Source of the DNA: Achromobacter sp. UMC46
GTDB lineage: Bacteria > Pseudomonadota > Gammaproteobacteria > Burkholderiales > Burkholderiaceae_B
NCBI RefSeq assembly: GCF_014170335.1
Contig: NZ_LZZS01000038.1
Coordinates: 1 to 64,000 of the forward strand
Length of the DNA stretch: 64,000 bases
Direction: 5' to 3'
Shown: positions 55,015 to 63,955 of the stretch, piece after piece
Position numbering within the stretch: position 1 is the stretch's first letter
How the letters are laid out: the number at the start of each line of letters is the position of its first letter
Translations under genes and position numbers: made by a program
The notes under the pieces: generated by a model
Told to the model about the DNA's origin: nothing
What the model saw: the letters and a program-made list of their open reading frames with translations, nothing else
Database searches by the model: none

Positions 55015-55950
55015 TCAGCCGCCGGCCAATTCCACCGGCAGATGTTCGCGCATGGTCTCGATGAAGCGGCGCAGCCGCGCCGGTTGGAAGCGCGACGGCG
55101 CATACACCAGCGACACTGGCAGCGGATCCGCCCGCCATTGCGGCGCCAGATGCACCAGCCGGCCCGCCGCCAGGTCTTCCTGCATGGCCCAGGCCGACCC
55201 CAGCGCCACGCCCAGGCCCAGCACCGCCGCCTTGCGCAGCGCGTGCAGGCCATCGGTGGACAGGCGCGGCTGGATGCCGAAACGCTCGGATGCCCCCGTC
55301 CCGCCATGCGTCAGGCTGACTTCCGTGCGGTAGAACGTGCGTAGCGCCAGCCAGGGCAGGCGCGCCAGCTCGGCGGGCTGCTGCGGCACCGGCGCGCCTT
55401 GCAGCAAGGCGGGCGACGCGACGACGATGCGTGGAACGTCGCCCAGCTTCACGGCGATCACCGACGGGTCGGTTACCGCCCCCACGCGGATCGCGCAATC
55501 GACGTTCTCGGCGATCAGGTCGGGCATACGGTCGTGCAGCAGCCATTCCACGCGCATGGTCGGATACCGCTGCAAATACTTCGCCAGCGGCTCCACGAAC
55601 TGGTCCTGCCCGAACGCATGCGGCGCCACCACGCGCAACGTGCCGATGGGCTCGTCGCCCGCGCCGCGCACCTCGCTTTCGAACGATTGCCAGGTGGCGA
55701 TCAGGTCCTTGGCGCGCTCATAGCAGCGCTGGCCGTCTTCCGTCAGCCGGATCGCGTGCGTGGACCGCTGCAGCAGCCGCACGCCCATCGTGCGTTCCAG
55801 CAACTGCAAGCGCCGGCTGACGGTGGGCTGCGTGCCGCCCATCTGCGCGGCGGCGGCCGACAGGCTGCCCGCCTCGACGATGCGCACGAATGTTTCGATC
55901 AGCAAGAGGCGGTCGGTGCCGGCCGCGGCGGTCAGGGCAGGGGTGCTCAT
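55015..55950 (-). CDS. LysR-family regulator
   Basis: A 311-residue regulator with the helix-turn-helix at about residues 17-76 (VEAGSLSAAAAQMGGTQPTVSRRL) and an effector domain of the single-transporter-regulator type. ATG 55950 places the DNA-binding domain near the N-terminus; the upstream open frame has no homologous sequence. Divergent from an MFS gene across 97 bp, which it probably controls. Confidence 0.92.
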   Translation of the reverse strand: MSTPALTAAAGTDRLLLIETFVRIVEAGSLSAAAAQMGGTQPTVSRRLQLLERTMGVRLLQRSTHAIRLTEDGQRCYERAKDLIATWQSFESEVRGAGDEPIGTLRVVAPHAFGQDQFVEPLAKYLQRYPTMRVEWLLHDRMPDLIAENVDCAIRVGAVTDPSVIAVKLGDVPRIVVASPALLQGAPVPQQPAELARLPWLALRTFYRTEVSLTHGGTGASERFGIQPRLSTDGLHALRKAAVLGLGVALGSAWAMQEDLAAGRLVHLAPQWRADPLPVSLVYAPSRFQPARLRRFIETMREHLPVELAGG

Positions 55951-56047
55951 ACGCCTATCGTATAACGGATGTACCTTGGGATCGGCTACCAAAACCCCGG
56001 CGCGGCGCCCAGAATCCATCCCGTACCTGACCCTTCGGATAGCCAAC

Positions 56048-57265
56048 ATGACCTCCCGGATTTCCCCCGCTGCCCTATCGCACCGCCTTGTCCTGCTTCT
56101 TGCCGTCGGCGCAGGCCTGGCGGTTGCGTCCCTGTATTACAGCCAACCCATGCTGGGCGTATTGGGCGCGGACATCGACGCCAGCACCGCAGCGCTGGGG
56201 TGGATTCCCACGCTGACGCAACTGGGCTATGCCTTCGGCATCCTGCTGCTGGCGCCGCTGGGCGACCGCCACGACCGCAAGCGCATCATCCTGGTCAAGG
56301 CCGCCGTGCTGAGCCTGGCGCTGCTGGCGGCTGCTGTATCGCCGTCCATCGGCATGCTGCTGGCGGCCAGCTTCGCGGTGGGCCTGTCGGCCACGTTGGC
56401 CCAAGACATCGTGCCGGCCGCCGCCCATCTGGCGCCCGCCGAATCACGGGGCAAGATCGTCGGCACCGTCATGACCGGCCTGCTGCTGGGCATCCTGCTG
56501 TCGCGGGTGGTCAGCGGCTTCGTGGCCGAGCAGTTCGGCTGGCGGGCGATGTTCGTGGCCGCGGCCGTGACCATCGTGGCGCTGGGCGGGGCGCTCTGGC
56601 GCGGCCTGCCGCGTTTCGTCCCCACGACGAAACTGGCTTACCGCGACCTGCTGGGCTCGCTCGCGACGCTGTGGCGCCAGCATCCGGGGCTGCGCCGCGC
56701 CGCGATGGCGCAGGGCTTGCTGTCCCTGGGATTCAGCGCGTTCTGGTCGACCTTGGCCGTGATGCTCCACGGCGCGCCCTTCCATCTGGGCGCGGGCGCC
56801 GCCGGCGCATTCGGCCTGGCAGGCGCGGCAGGCGCGCTGGCCGCGCCGCTGGCCGGACGGATGGCCGACAAGCGAGGCCCGCAGGCCGTCGCCGGCCTGG
56901 GCGCGGGGTTGACCCTGGTGTCGTTTGCCGCGATGCTTTTCCTGCCGCTACTGCCGCCGCATGCCGCGCTGTGGCTGATCGCAGGCAGCACCATCGGCTT
57001 CGACCTGGGCATCCAGGCCTCGCTGATCGCGCATCAAAGCATCGTCTACGGCATCGACCCCGCCGCCCGCAGCCGGCTCAACGCCATCCTGATGACGGGC
57101 GTGTTCGTCGGCATGGCGGCCGGCGGCGCGCTGGGCAGCCTGGCGCTGGCCCACTGGGGCTGGACGGGCGTCACGCTGGTGGCCGCTGGCGCGGCGGCCG
57201 CGGCGCTGGCCTTGCGGTTGCGGCAGGCCGCGCCACGCCGCGACACGCCTACTCCGGCGTGTTGA
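56048..57265 (+). CDS. MFS transporter (12-helix, YgaY/NepI-like group)
   Basis: A 405-residue transporter with about 12 helices. Motif A is PLGDRHDRKRIIL in the helix 2-3 loop, and the first helix has YYSQPMLGVLGADI. The family exports sugars, purine ribonucleosides or drugs; no substrate is evident. ATG 56048 is used; the earlier open frame overlaps the divergent LysR gene. Convergent with the DUF4261 gene, overlapping it by 17 bp. Confidence 0.9.
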   Translation: MTSRISPAALSHRLVLLLAVGAGLAVASLYYSQPMLGVLGADIDASTAALGWIPTLTQLGYAFGILLLAPLGDRHDRKRIILVKAAVLSLALLAAAVSPSIGMLLAASFAVGLSATLAQDIVPAAAHLAPAESRGKIVGTVMTGLLLGILLSRVVSGFVAEQFGWRAMFVAAAVTIVALGGALWRGLPRFVPTTKLAYRDLLGSLATLWRQHPGLRRAAMAQGLLSLGFSAFWSTLAVMLHGAPFHLGAGAAGAFGLAGAAGALAAPLAGRMADKRGPQAVAGLGAGLTLVSFAAMLFLPLLPPHAALWLIAGSTIGFDLGIQASLIAHQSIVYGIDPAARSRLNAILMTGVFVGMAAGGALGSLALAHWGWTGVTLVAAGAAAAALALRLRQAAPRRDTPTPAC

Positions 57266-58142
57266 TCTGGTCGGCCGTGATGATCTCGGCCACCAGCACC
57301 TGGCCCGGTCCGTCCAGGAAATATTCTTCCTGGGCCGGCTCGCGCACCTTCATGTAGGCGTTTTCGCCGATCTGCATCGTGTGGCCGGCGGCCAGTTCGG
57401 CGCCGCTTTCCCGCAGGTAGCCCATGATGTTGTTGAACATGTTGGAGTACGTCTCGCCTTCGTGGTGGCCGGCGGCCAACGCCGCGAAGTCGGGCAAGCC
57501 GAACACGTCGCCGCCGTAGGTGCGCATCCACACGCCGTCCACGCCGTCGACCTCGTACTTCACGAAGCCGCAATACAGCATGTTCAGCGGCAGCGTGCGC
57601 AGCAGGTCCAGGCTTTCCTCGCCCAGCGATTCGGCGTCGAACACGCCGGCCGGCAGCGAGGCGTGCGCATGTTCGTTCAACACGGCCATCGCCCCGAAGC
57701 CCGACAGCGCGCCCGCCACGGCGGCCAGCGCCACGTACTGCTCCAGCGGGTCTTCTTCGAAGCCCGCGTAGTACAGGATGATGTGGCTGGCGTGGGCGCG
57801 GATCTCGTCCTTTACCGTGGCCGGGTAGTGCGCCGGCGCCACGCAGGCTTCCAGCGCATCCTTGGGATAGGGCGCATTGAAGCCCACCATCCGCACAACG
57901 TGCTTGTCCCAGCCGGCCAGGCCCAGGAATTCCGGCATGTCCGGCGCGATCTCGGTGCGCGCCTGGCCCATGGACGGATGATAGGCGCGCAGCGCCGCCG
58001 TCAGCGTGTCTTCCGCGATCGCCAGCGGCGCGTCGAAGAGCACCTGCAGGCTAAGCGGATTCTCGATGGAGGGGTTGGCGGACAACGCGCGGGCGTCGGC
58101 GGATTCTTCCTTGCGGCCAAAGAAACGGGAGAAGATGCTCAT
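57249..58142 (-). CDS. DUF4261-domain protein
   Basis: A 297-residue cytosolic protein starting MSIFSRFFGRKEE. It fits the DUF4261 family by its layout: an N-terminal FDAPLAIAEDTL region, a central ASHIILYYAG segment and the C-terminal GEAYS-like HHEGETYSNMFNNIMGYL block. Function unknown. Its 3' end overlaps the convergent MFS gene by 17 bp. Confidence 0.8.
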   Translation of the reverse strand: MSIFSRFFGRKEESADARALSANPSIENPLSLQVLFDAPLAIAEDTLTAALRAYHPSMGQARTEIAPDMPEFLGLAGWDKHVVRMVGFNAPYPKDALEACVAPAHYPATVKDEIRAHASHIILYYAGFEEDPLEQYVALAAVAGALSGFGAMAVLNEHAHASLPAGVFDAESLGEESLDLLRTLPLNMLYCGFVKYEVDGVDGVWMRTYGGDVFGLPDFAALAAGHHEGETYSNMFNNIMGYLRESGAELAAGHTMQIGENAYMKVREPAQEEYFLDGPGQVLVAEIITADQINTPE

Positions 58143-58227
58143 GATTCGGGGACCTGGAAAATAAACGGGGGCAGTATACGTTTGCCCCGCCGGCCTCCGC
58201 AGCCGCTGTCGCCAATGGACACATCTC

Positions 58228-59142
58228 TCACCGTGCGGCGGGCTCCAGGAAGCCGTCCTTGCCAATCACCTCCACCACGTAGTCGATGAAGGATTTGATG
58301 CGCGACGAGATCGCGGTGTTGCGGTAGTACACCGCGTTGATCGGCTGCCTGACGTCCTGCGTCTGCTTGACCAGCAACTGCTGCAACGCGCCTGCGGCGC
58401 GGTCGCCGCGCGTCATGAAGTCCGACAGGCAGACGACGCCGCCGTCGTTCAACGCCAACTGCCGCAGGGTTTCGCCGCTGAAGGCGCGCACGCCCGGCTT
58501 GACGTGCAACGGCTGGCCGTCGCCGTCCAGCAAGGGCCATTCGTTCAACGATTCCAGCTGGGAAAAGCCCAGCAGCGTGTGCGAGGCCAGGTCCGCCACG
58601 CGTTTGGGCGTGCCATTCGCGGCCAGGTAGCCAGGGCTGGCCAGCACCCGCACGCGGCTTGCGCCCAGCGGCACCGCGTGCAGCGACGAATCCTTCAGCC
58701 GCCCGATGCGGATGGCGAGATCCGTGCGGCGCTCCAGCAGGTCGATGTTGCCCTCGTTGCTGTTGAGTTCCAGCTCTACCTGCGGATAGCGCTTGCGGTA
58801 GCCGGGCACCAGCGGCGCGATCACATGCAGCATGAAGGGCGACGCCGCATCCACCCGCAGCAGCCCGGCGGGCTGGTTGCGGCGCACGTTCATCAGGTCC
58901 TCGGTTTCTTCCACCGACGCCACGATCCGCCGCACCCGCTCCAGGTAGGTCTTGCCCTCTTCGGTCAGCTCCAGCCGGCGCGTCGTCCGGCGCATCAGCG
59001 TCGTCTGCAGCTTCTCTTCCAGCCGGCTCATCGTGCGGCTGGTGGCGGAAATGGTCTGTCCCAGCACCTCGGCCGCGGCGGTGATCGACCCGCTGTCGAC
59101 CACGGCGATAAAGACCTGCATTTCGTCGAGTGTGGTTTTCAT
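58228..59142 (-). CDS. LysR-family regulator of the aldo-keto reductase
   Basis: A 304-residue regulator starting MKTTLDEMQVFIAVVDSG; helix-turn-helix at about residues 18-50 (ITAAAEVLGQTISATSRTM), then effector domain. An ATG one codon upstream is possible. It is divergent from the aldo-keto reductase gene across 124 bp; such LysR/aldo-keto pairs are common and usually regulatory. Confidence 0.92.
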   Translation of the reverse strand: MKTTLDEMQVFIAVVDSGSITAAAEVLGQTISATSRTMSRLEEKLQTTLMRRTTRRLELTEEGKTYLERVRRIVASVEETEDLMNVRRNQPAGLLRVDAASPFMLHVIAPLVPGYRKRYPQVELELNSNEGNIDLLERRTDLAIRIGRLKDSSLHAVPLGASRVRVLASPGYLAANGTPKRVADLASHTLLGFSQLESLNEWPLLDGDGQPLHVKPGVRAFSGETLRQLALNDGGVVCLSDFMTRGDRAAGALQQLLVKQTQDVRQPINAVYYRNTAISSRIKSFIDYVVEVIGKDGFLEPAAR

Positions 59143-59266
59143 CATTGACGTTATATCAAAAGTCTTTCGCCGATACGGGGCTTTTTCCGCAAATATCGCC
59201 GGGGCAAACTAGCTGCATTCCCGGGCGGCACCGCCTGGACTCTGAACCTACAACATGGAGTTTTAC

Positions 59267-60070
59267 ATGAGCATTCCCGCATTTGGTGTCGGCACGTTCC
59301 GCCTGCAAGGCCAGGTCGTCATCGATTCGGTGCGCAACGCGCTGGACGTCGGCTACCGCGCCATCGACACCGCGCAGATCTACGAGAACGAAGCCGAAGT
59401 CGGCCAGGCCATCGCCGAATCGGGCGTGGCGCGCGAAGACCTGTTCGTCACCACCAAGATCTGGGTGCCCAACTACGCCCAGGACAAGCTCGTGCCCAGC
59501 CTGAAAGACAGCCTGGCCAAGCTGCGCACCGACTACGTGGACCTGACCCTGATCCACTGGCCGGCGCCGGGCAACGGCGTGACCGTTGCAGAATTCATGA
59601 CTGCGCTGGCCGAGGCCAAGGCGCAAGGCCTGACCCGCCAGATCGGCATTTCGAACTTCCCCATCGCCGAAACGCGCGCGGCCATCGCCGCCGTCGGCCG
59701 GGACGCGATCGCCACCAACCAGATCGAGCTCAGCCCCTACCTGCAGAACGCTGCGCTGACCGCGTTCCTGAAAGAGCAGGGCATCCCCGTCACGTCGTAC
59801 ATGACGCTGGCCTACGGCAAAGTGCTGAAAGACCCCGTGATCGGCCTGATCGCCGGCCGCCATGACGCCACGCCGGCGCAAGTCGCACTGGCCTGGGCAT
59901 TGCAGCTGGGCTATGCCGTCATCCCGTCGTCGACCCAGCGCGAGAACCTGGCCAGCAACCTGCTTGCCCGCGACCTGCGGTTGACGGCGGACGACATGGC
60001 CGCGATCGCCGCATTGGAACGCAACGGCCGCGAAGTCAGCCCGGAAGGCCTGGCGGCTGCCTGGGACTAA
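59267..60070 (+). CDS. dkgB: Aldo-keto reductase (2,5-diketo-D-gluconate reductase B type)
   Basis: A 267-residue NADPH-dependent (beta/alpha)8-barrel reductase. Catalytic residues are seen in DTAQIYENE (Asp, Tyr), TTKIW (Lys) and LIHWPAPG (His); cofactor binding is in AVIPSSTQRENLASN. The closest named group is DkgB, which reduces 2,5-diketo-gluconate, methylglyoxal and other carbonyls; symbol by resemblance. ATG 59267 has GGAG 8 bases before it. Confidence 0.88.
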   Translation: MSIPAFGVGTFRLQGQVVIDSVRNALDVGYRAIDTAQIYENEAEVGQAIAESGVAREDLFVTTKIWVPNYAQDKLVPSLKDSLAKLRTDYVDLTLIHWPAPGNGVTVAEFMTALAEAKAQGLTRQIGISNFPIAETRAAIAAVGRDAIATNQIELSPYLQNAALTAFLKEQGIPVTSYMTLAYGKVLKDPVIGLIAGRHDATPAQVALAWALQLGYAVIPSSTQRENLASNLLARDLRLTADDMAAIAALERNGREVSPEGLAAAWD

Positions 60071-60096
60071 ACGCCTAACAGGAAGGAGCACCCGTC

Positions 60097-60336
60097 ATGA
60101 AGATCTTCATCACGGGCGCCAGCGGCTTCATCGGCGGCGCGGTCGCCGCGGTGCTTGCCGCATTGCGCGGCAGCGGCAAGCGCGTTATCCACACCAGCGG
60201 ATCCAGCCTGGTGGCGGACAACGCGCTGCGCCATGGCCTGATCTACGGCAACGGGTTGGTGCCGCGCGCGGTTTCGATGTTCTTTTCCAACGCCTGGATT
60301 TGCAGCGTGCTGTCCGCGCCATCGTCCTTGAGGTAG
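60097..60336 (+). pseudogene. Remnant of an NAD-dependent epimerase/SDR gene
   Basis: A start with good ribosome site (AGGAAGGAG) leads into MKIFITGASGFIGGAVAA, the normal N-terminus of an extended SDR. The frame then jumps to GSGKRVIHTSGSSLVADNA, normally about residue 95-115, then to GLIYGNGL, normally near residue 160, and ends in unrelated sequence. At least two internal deletions kept the frame. A functional enzyme is impossible. Confidence 0.8.
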
Positions 60337-60488
60337 GCGTAGACGGACGGTTGGTACGATTGCCAGCTGTACATGGGCTTGTGCTGCTGCACGCAGGCGT
60401 TCAGCAAACCGGCCAGCGCCGCAATCGCCAACCCGCGTCCGGCGCGCGCAACGGTGTTCCGGCGACGCATCGCCTGAGCATTCATCAT
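60243..60488 (-). pseudogene. Truncated DUF4810 lipoprotein gene
   Basis: The first 70 or so residues look like an intact DUF4810 lipoprotein: signal peptide with lipobox LLNAC, then MYSWQSYQPSVYAYLKDDG and LQIQALEKNIETARGTNPLP. The family continues with a conserved C-terminal half; here the frame stops inside the SDR remnant on the other strand. AAGGGGA overlapping the CsgG-remnant stop still provides a ribosome site. Confidence 0.75.
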
Positions 60489-60500
60489 GTCGAATTCCCC

Positions 60501-60638
60501 TTAGTTGGCGTTAGGCTGCCAGGCGCCTTGCTCGATGCCATCAACCAGACGGTCCACCGCTTCCCGGATCGCCAGGTCCAGCACCTTGCCATTCAGCGTG
60601 GAGTCGTATCCCGCGGTACCGCCAAAGCCGTTCACGCT
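60501..60638 (-). pseudogene. C-terminal fragment of a CsgG/HfaB-family gene
   Basis: Only 45 codons remain in frame before an upstream stop. They read NGFGGTAGYDSTLNGKVLDL and continue AIREAVDRLVDGIE, the C-terminal signature of CsgG-like lipoproteins that are encoded directly before DUF4810 and DUF799 genes. Order and orientation with the DUF4810 fragment fit that operon; the 5' part and the DUF799 gene are missing. Confidence 0.7.
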
Positions 60639-60864
60639 TCATTGACAATCCCCTGCACACACTGCCTGCTATAAAGCGCTGCCAGCCTCTGCCAGCGCGG
60701 GCCCGACAGGAGTGATTCAGACATGAATGAGGGTTTGGCGGACGATCCGCCGCGATTGCGCGCCAGGCTGCTTATCGGCGTCGTGGCCGGCCTGGGCGGC
60801 ATGCTGCTGCATGCGGTGCAGGACCCGCCGTCCGCATGCCCGCCAAGACGACGCGGGCGCGGGC

Positions 60865-61047
60865 ATGGCCGCCGCCACGCTGCCGGACACGCGCGTCCCC
60901 CGACATTTCCTGGTCGAGGACTACGGACGGATCCGCGACCTGATCGAAAAGGTCTACCCGGATTTCCGGGGATACAACGAGCGCATCTTGAAACCAGACG
61001 GTTTCCGCCTGCCGTTGCCCCCAGCGACACGTCGATCCCGGTGGTGA
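60865..61047 (+). pseudogene. C-terminal-like fragment of a YdeP/FdhF-type molybdopterin oxidoreductase
   Basis: A short frame reads LVEDYGRIRDLIEKVYPDFR and continues GYNERILKPDGFRLP. It resembles an internal C-terminal segment of FdhF/YdeP-family oxidoreductases, where a near-identical pattern (IRxxI..xxPGF.xYN.R...PGGFxLP) occurs. No upstream catalytic domains and no start context are present. Identification rests on one motif and is moderate. Confidence 0.5.
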
Positions 61048-61083
61048 TCCGGAAGGTAGCATAGCGCCAGCGGGGCGCACGGC

Positions 61084-61860
61084 CTACCTGAGCTCCAGCG
61101 TCGCCCCGATCACGCGCAGCGTCGGCATCAGTTGGCGCCACGCGTCCTTGGCGATGGAGGCGGGGCGCGTCAGCTCGGCTGCGGCCGGGTCGTTCAGCAG
61201 GTCGCCCTTGCAGGCGAAGACGATGCTGTTGGTCATGTCGTCGTCCACCACCTCGAACATCGCCGGCCCGAAGGCGGCGCGCACGCGGGCCAGGTAGTCG
61301 TGATGCAGGGGATGGTTGACGTGGAAATTGATGACCAGGATGCCGTCATCGCGCAGCGCGCGGTGGCAATCGGCGTAGAACGCCTCGGAACAGAGCGCAT
61401 CGGGAATGCCTCCCACGCCGAAGCCGTCCAGGAAGATCACGTCGGCATGATCCGACAAGCCGCGCAGATGCGCGGCCGCATCGGCCTGGACCACCGCGAA
61501 GCGCGCATCGTCCTGCGGCACCATGAAGGCGTCGCGCAACGCGATGACCGCCGGGTCGATCTCGACCACTTCGATCGCCGTCCGGGGCAGGTGGCGATAG
61601 CAGAATTTCGGCAGGGAACCGCCGCCCAGGCCCACCATCAGGATGCGCGCGGGCTCGGGGTTGAACAGCACGAAGCCCATCATCATCCGCGTGTACTCCA
61701 GCTCCAGCGCATCGGGATTGAGCACGGACATGCTGCTCTGGATTTCCTTCTGCGTGAAATGCAGCGTGCGGCGGGTTCCGTTGTTCTGGACGAAAGGCCG
61801 GTGGATGGCCGCCGGCTCGTCGGGTTGCGGCGAATCGGCGGGGGGTGAAGTATCGGACAT
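61084..61860 (-). CDS. Spermidine-synthase-like protein (Rossmann aminopropyl/methyltransferase fold)
   Basis: A 258-residue protein with the SpeE-like fold: nucleotide-binding GLGGGSLPKF, acidic VVEIDPAVI strand end, and FLDGFGVGG at the catalytic-Asp position. The N-terminus lacks the full beta-barrel extension of true spermidine synthases, so it may act on another acceptor or be a regulator-like homologue. ATG 61860 is used. It lies 55 bp downstream of phoD on the same strand. Confidence 0.85.
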   Translation of the reverse strand: MSDTSPPADSPQPDEPAAIHRPFVQNNGTRRTLHFTQKEIQSSMSVLNPDALELEYTRMMMGFVLFNPEPARILMVGLGGGSLPKFCYRHLPRTAIEVVEIDPAVIALRDAFMVPQDDARFAVVQADAAAHLRGLSDHADVIFLDGFGVGGIPDALCSEAFYADCHRALRDDGILVINFHVNHPLHHDYLARVRAAFGPAMFEVVDDDMTNSIVFACKGDLLNDPAAAELTRPASIAKDAWRQLMPTLRVIGATLELR

Positions 61861-61915
61861 TGGGCAGGGCGGGTAGAGAAAACAGGCACAAGATACCACC
61901 CGTCGCCCAGGGAGG

Positions 61916-63955
61916 TCAGGTGGCCACGGTCACCGCCGGCGTACCCGCTGCCACCGTCAGCACCGTTTGCGACGCCACCGCCGGCATCGCCGGCGCCTTC
62001 GTGCCGTCCAAAGGCTTGAGCTTGTTGAAGACGCAGCGCAGCTCCGTCGGCGTCAGCGTCACCACCGCGAAGCCCTGCGCGTCGGTATCGATATGGCGCA
62101 GCCAGTTCGCGTTGAACTGCCGCAAGGTGTCGTTGAACGTGTTCTTCACCACGCCCGCGGCCTCGGTGTAGATCAGCGGCTTGGCCGGCGCGAAGGTGGG
62201 ATCCGTATCCACGACGCTCTTGAAGTAGCTGAAGAACGAATTGCTGGAGATGCCGGCGGTCACCAGATCCACCATCACGGGCTTGGGCGTCGCGGCGTCG
62301 TAGTCGTCCATCACCGGGCCGGCGAAGAAGGCGTGGATATCGCCGGTCAACGCCACCAGGTTGCGCACGCCCGCGTCGCGCACGAAGGCCATCAAGTCCT
62401 TGCGCTCGGCGTTGTACCCGTCCCACTGGTCCGCGTTCAGCAGATACTCGTCCAGCAGCAGCGACGGCGGCAATTGCGCGTCCAGCAACGGCTTGATCTG
62501 CGCCGCGAACACGGGCGCGGGAATGGCCGCCTGCGCGTCCAGCAACGCGGACAAGGCGGGATAGGCGGTAACGGGCTTGCCGCTGCTGTGGTCGGCGCCC
62601 GTCAGGTCCTGCGCCAGCGCCACCGTCATGAAGGGGACGAGCGGCTGCAGGCCGGGCTGCGCCGCGGCCAGGCCCTGGGCCAGCAGGCCGGACACGGCTT
62701 GCGTGCCGTTGAACTGCATGCGCAGCAGCGAGACCTCATTGCCCCACAGGTTCCATGCCGTGGTGCTTGCGCCCAACTGCGCCTTCCACCAATCGCGCTG
62801 GGTATTGCCCAGGATGGAGACGGGCGTCAATTGGCCGCCCGCGTTCGTCATCTTCTGCGCCTCGACTTGCGAGAGCAGGCGCTTTGGCACGAAGTAGCGG
62901 CTGCCGATTTCACTGCCCACCTGCTGCTCGGGGATGACGTGGTCGGCGCGGTAGAGGCGTTCGTCCGTCATCAACAACGTGGCCAGGCTGCCGAAGCGGA
63001 ACGCGCGGTATATCTGGATGTTCTGGAACGACGGGTTGGCCAGGTCCAGCGACACGTCGGCCGGCATGAACTCGAACCAGGCCTGGCTGGCGCCGCGCCG
63101 ACGCGAGGTCCGGGGCGTTCCGTCGTCGGCCGTGTCGTAGGTCTGGCGGTCCTGCCAGCAATCGTCCGAGAATTCGTGGTCGTCCCAGATGGCGATGATC
63201 GGAAAGCGCGCGTGCAAGGCTTGCAGGCGCGGATCCGAGCGGTAGCTGCGGTACAGGCTGCGGTAGTCGGCAAGCGTGGTGGCGTAGACCGCCCCGTCGG
63301 CGCGCGCGGTGCCATCGGGCAGCGACAGCGGCGCGTGCGCGCTTTCCACGCCGCCCGTCTGGAAGCCCGCGCGGACGGTCTCGTACACGTAGTCGCCCAG
63401 GTGCACCACGAAATCCAGGTCTTGCGCAGCCAGTTCGTCGAAGCCGACCCAGTGATTCACGCTCCAGTCCTGACAGGAGATGAAGGCGAACTTCAGCTGC
63501 GCGACGGCGGCGTTCTCGGCGGGCGCGGTGCGCGTGCGGCCCACGGGGCTTGTGCTGGCGCCGGCCACGAAGCGGTAGTAGTAATTGCTGGCGGCATCCA
63601 GGCCCGTGACCTTGTGGCGCACCGTGTGGTCCCAATCGGGCTCGGCGCTGACCGACGTGTCCACCAGCAATTGCGTGAACGCGTCGTCGCGGGCCAGTTG
63701 CACCCGGGCCGGAACCGCGGCGCCATCGACCCCGACCACGCGGGTCCACAGGATGATGCTGTCGGGCTTCGGATCGCCGGACGCGACGCCCTGCGGGAAC
63801 TGGAAGCGGGCGGGCGTGCCGCCGGGGTCTCCCCCCGGGTTCCCGCCGCTGCTGTCATCGCCATCGTCGTCGCTGCTGTTGCAGCCGGCCAGGCTGGCGG
63901 TTGCCGCCGAGACGGTCAGGAAGCTGCCCCACTTGAGGAATTTTCTGCGGTCCAT
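61916..63955 (-). CDS. phoD: PhoD-family alkaline phosphatase, Tat-exported
   Basis: A 679-residue metallophosphatase of the PhoD family. The N-terminus MDRRKFLKWGSFLTVSAATA is a Tat signal (RRKFLK) ending in a lipobox-like LAGC, so it may be lipid-anchored. A PhoD N-terminal domain precedes the catalytic motifs FISCQDW, HLGDYVYE, WDDHEFSDD and LTGDIHAF. These bind calcium/iron and release phosphate from phosphodi- and monoesters. Low-phosphate control is usual for the family, but no Pho box was identified here. Confidence 0.93.
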   Translation of the reverse strand: MDRRKFLKWGSFLTVSAATASLAGCNSSDDDGDDSSGGNPGGDPGGTPARFQFPQGVASGDPKPDSIILWTRVVGVDGAAVPARVQLARDDAFTQLLVDTSVSAEPDWDHTVRHKVTGLDAASNYYYRFVAGASTSPVGRTRTAPAENAAVAQLKFAFISCQDWSVNHWVGFDELAAQDLDFVVHLGDYVYETVRAGFQTGGVESAHAPLSLPDGTARADGAVYATTLADYRSLYRSYRSDPRLQALHARFPIIAIWDDHEFSDDCWQDRQTYDTADDGTPRTSRRRGASQAWFEFMPADVSLDLANPSFQNIQIYRAFRFGSLATLLMTDERLYRADHVIPEQQVGSEIGSRYFVPKRLLSQVEAQKMTNAGGQLTPVSILGNTQRDWWKAQLGASTTAWNLWGNEVSLLRMQFNGTQAVSGLLAQGLAAAQPGLQPLVPFMTVALAQDLTGADHSSGKPVTAYPALSALLDAQAAIPAPVFAAQIKPLLDAQLPPSLLLDEYLLNADQWDGYNAERKDLMAFVRDAGVRNLVALTGDIHAFFAGPVMDDYDAATPKPVMVDLVTAGISSNSFFSYFKSVVDTDPTFAPAKPLIYTEAAGVVKNTFNDTLRQFNANWLRHIDTDAQGFAVVTLTPTELRCVFNKLKPLDGTKAPAMPAVASQTVLTVAAGTPAVTVAT

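Noticed and set aside
60723..61064. Plus-strand 113-residue open frame starting MNEGLADDPP
   Set aside because: Switches composition part-way and overlaps the oxidoreductase-like fragment in another frame; more likely decayed sequence than a gene.
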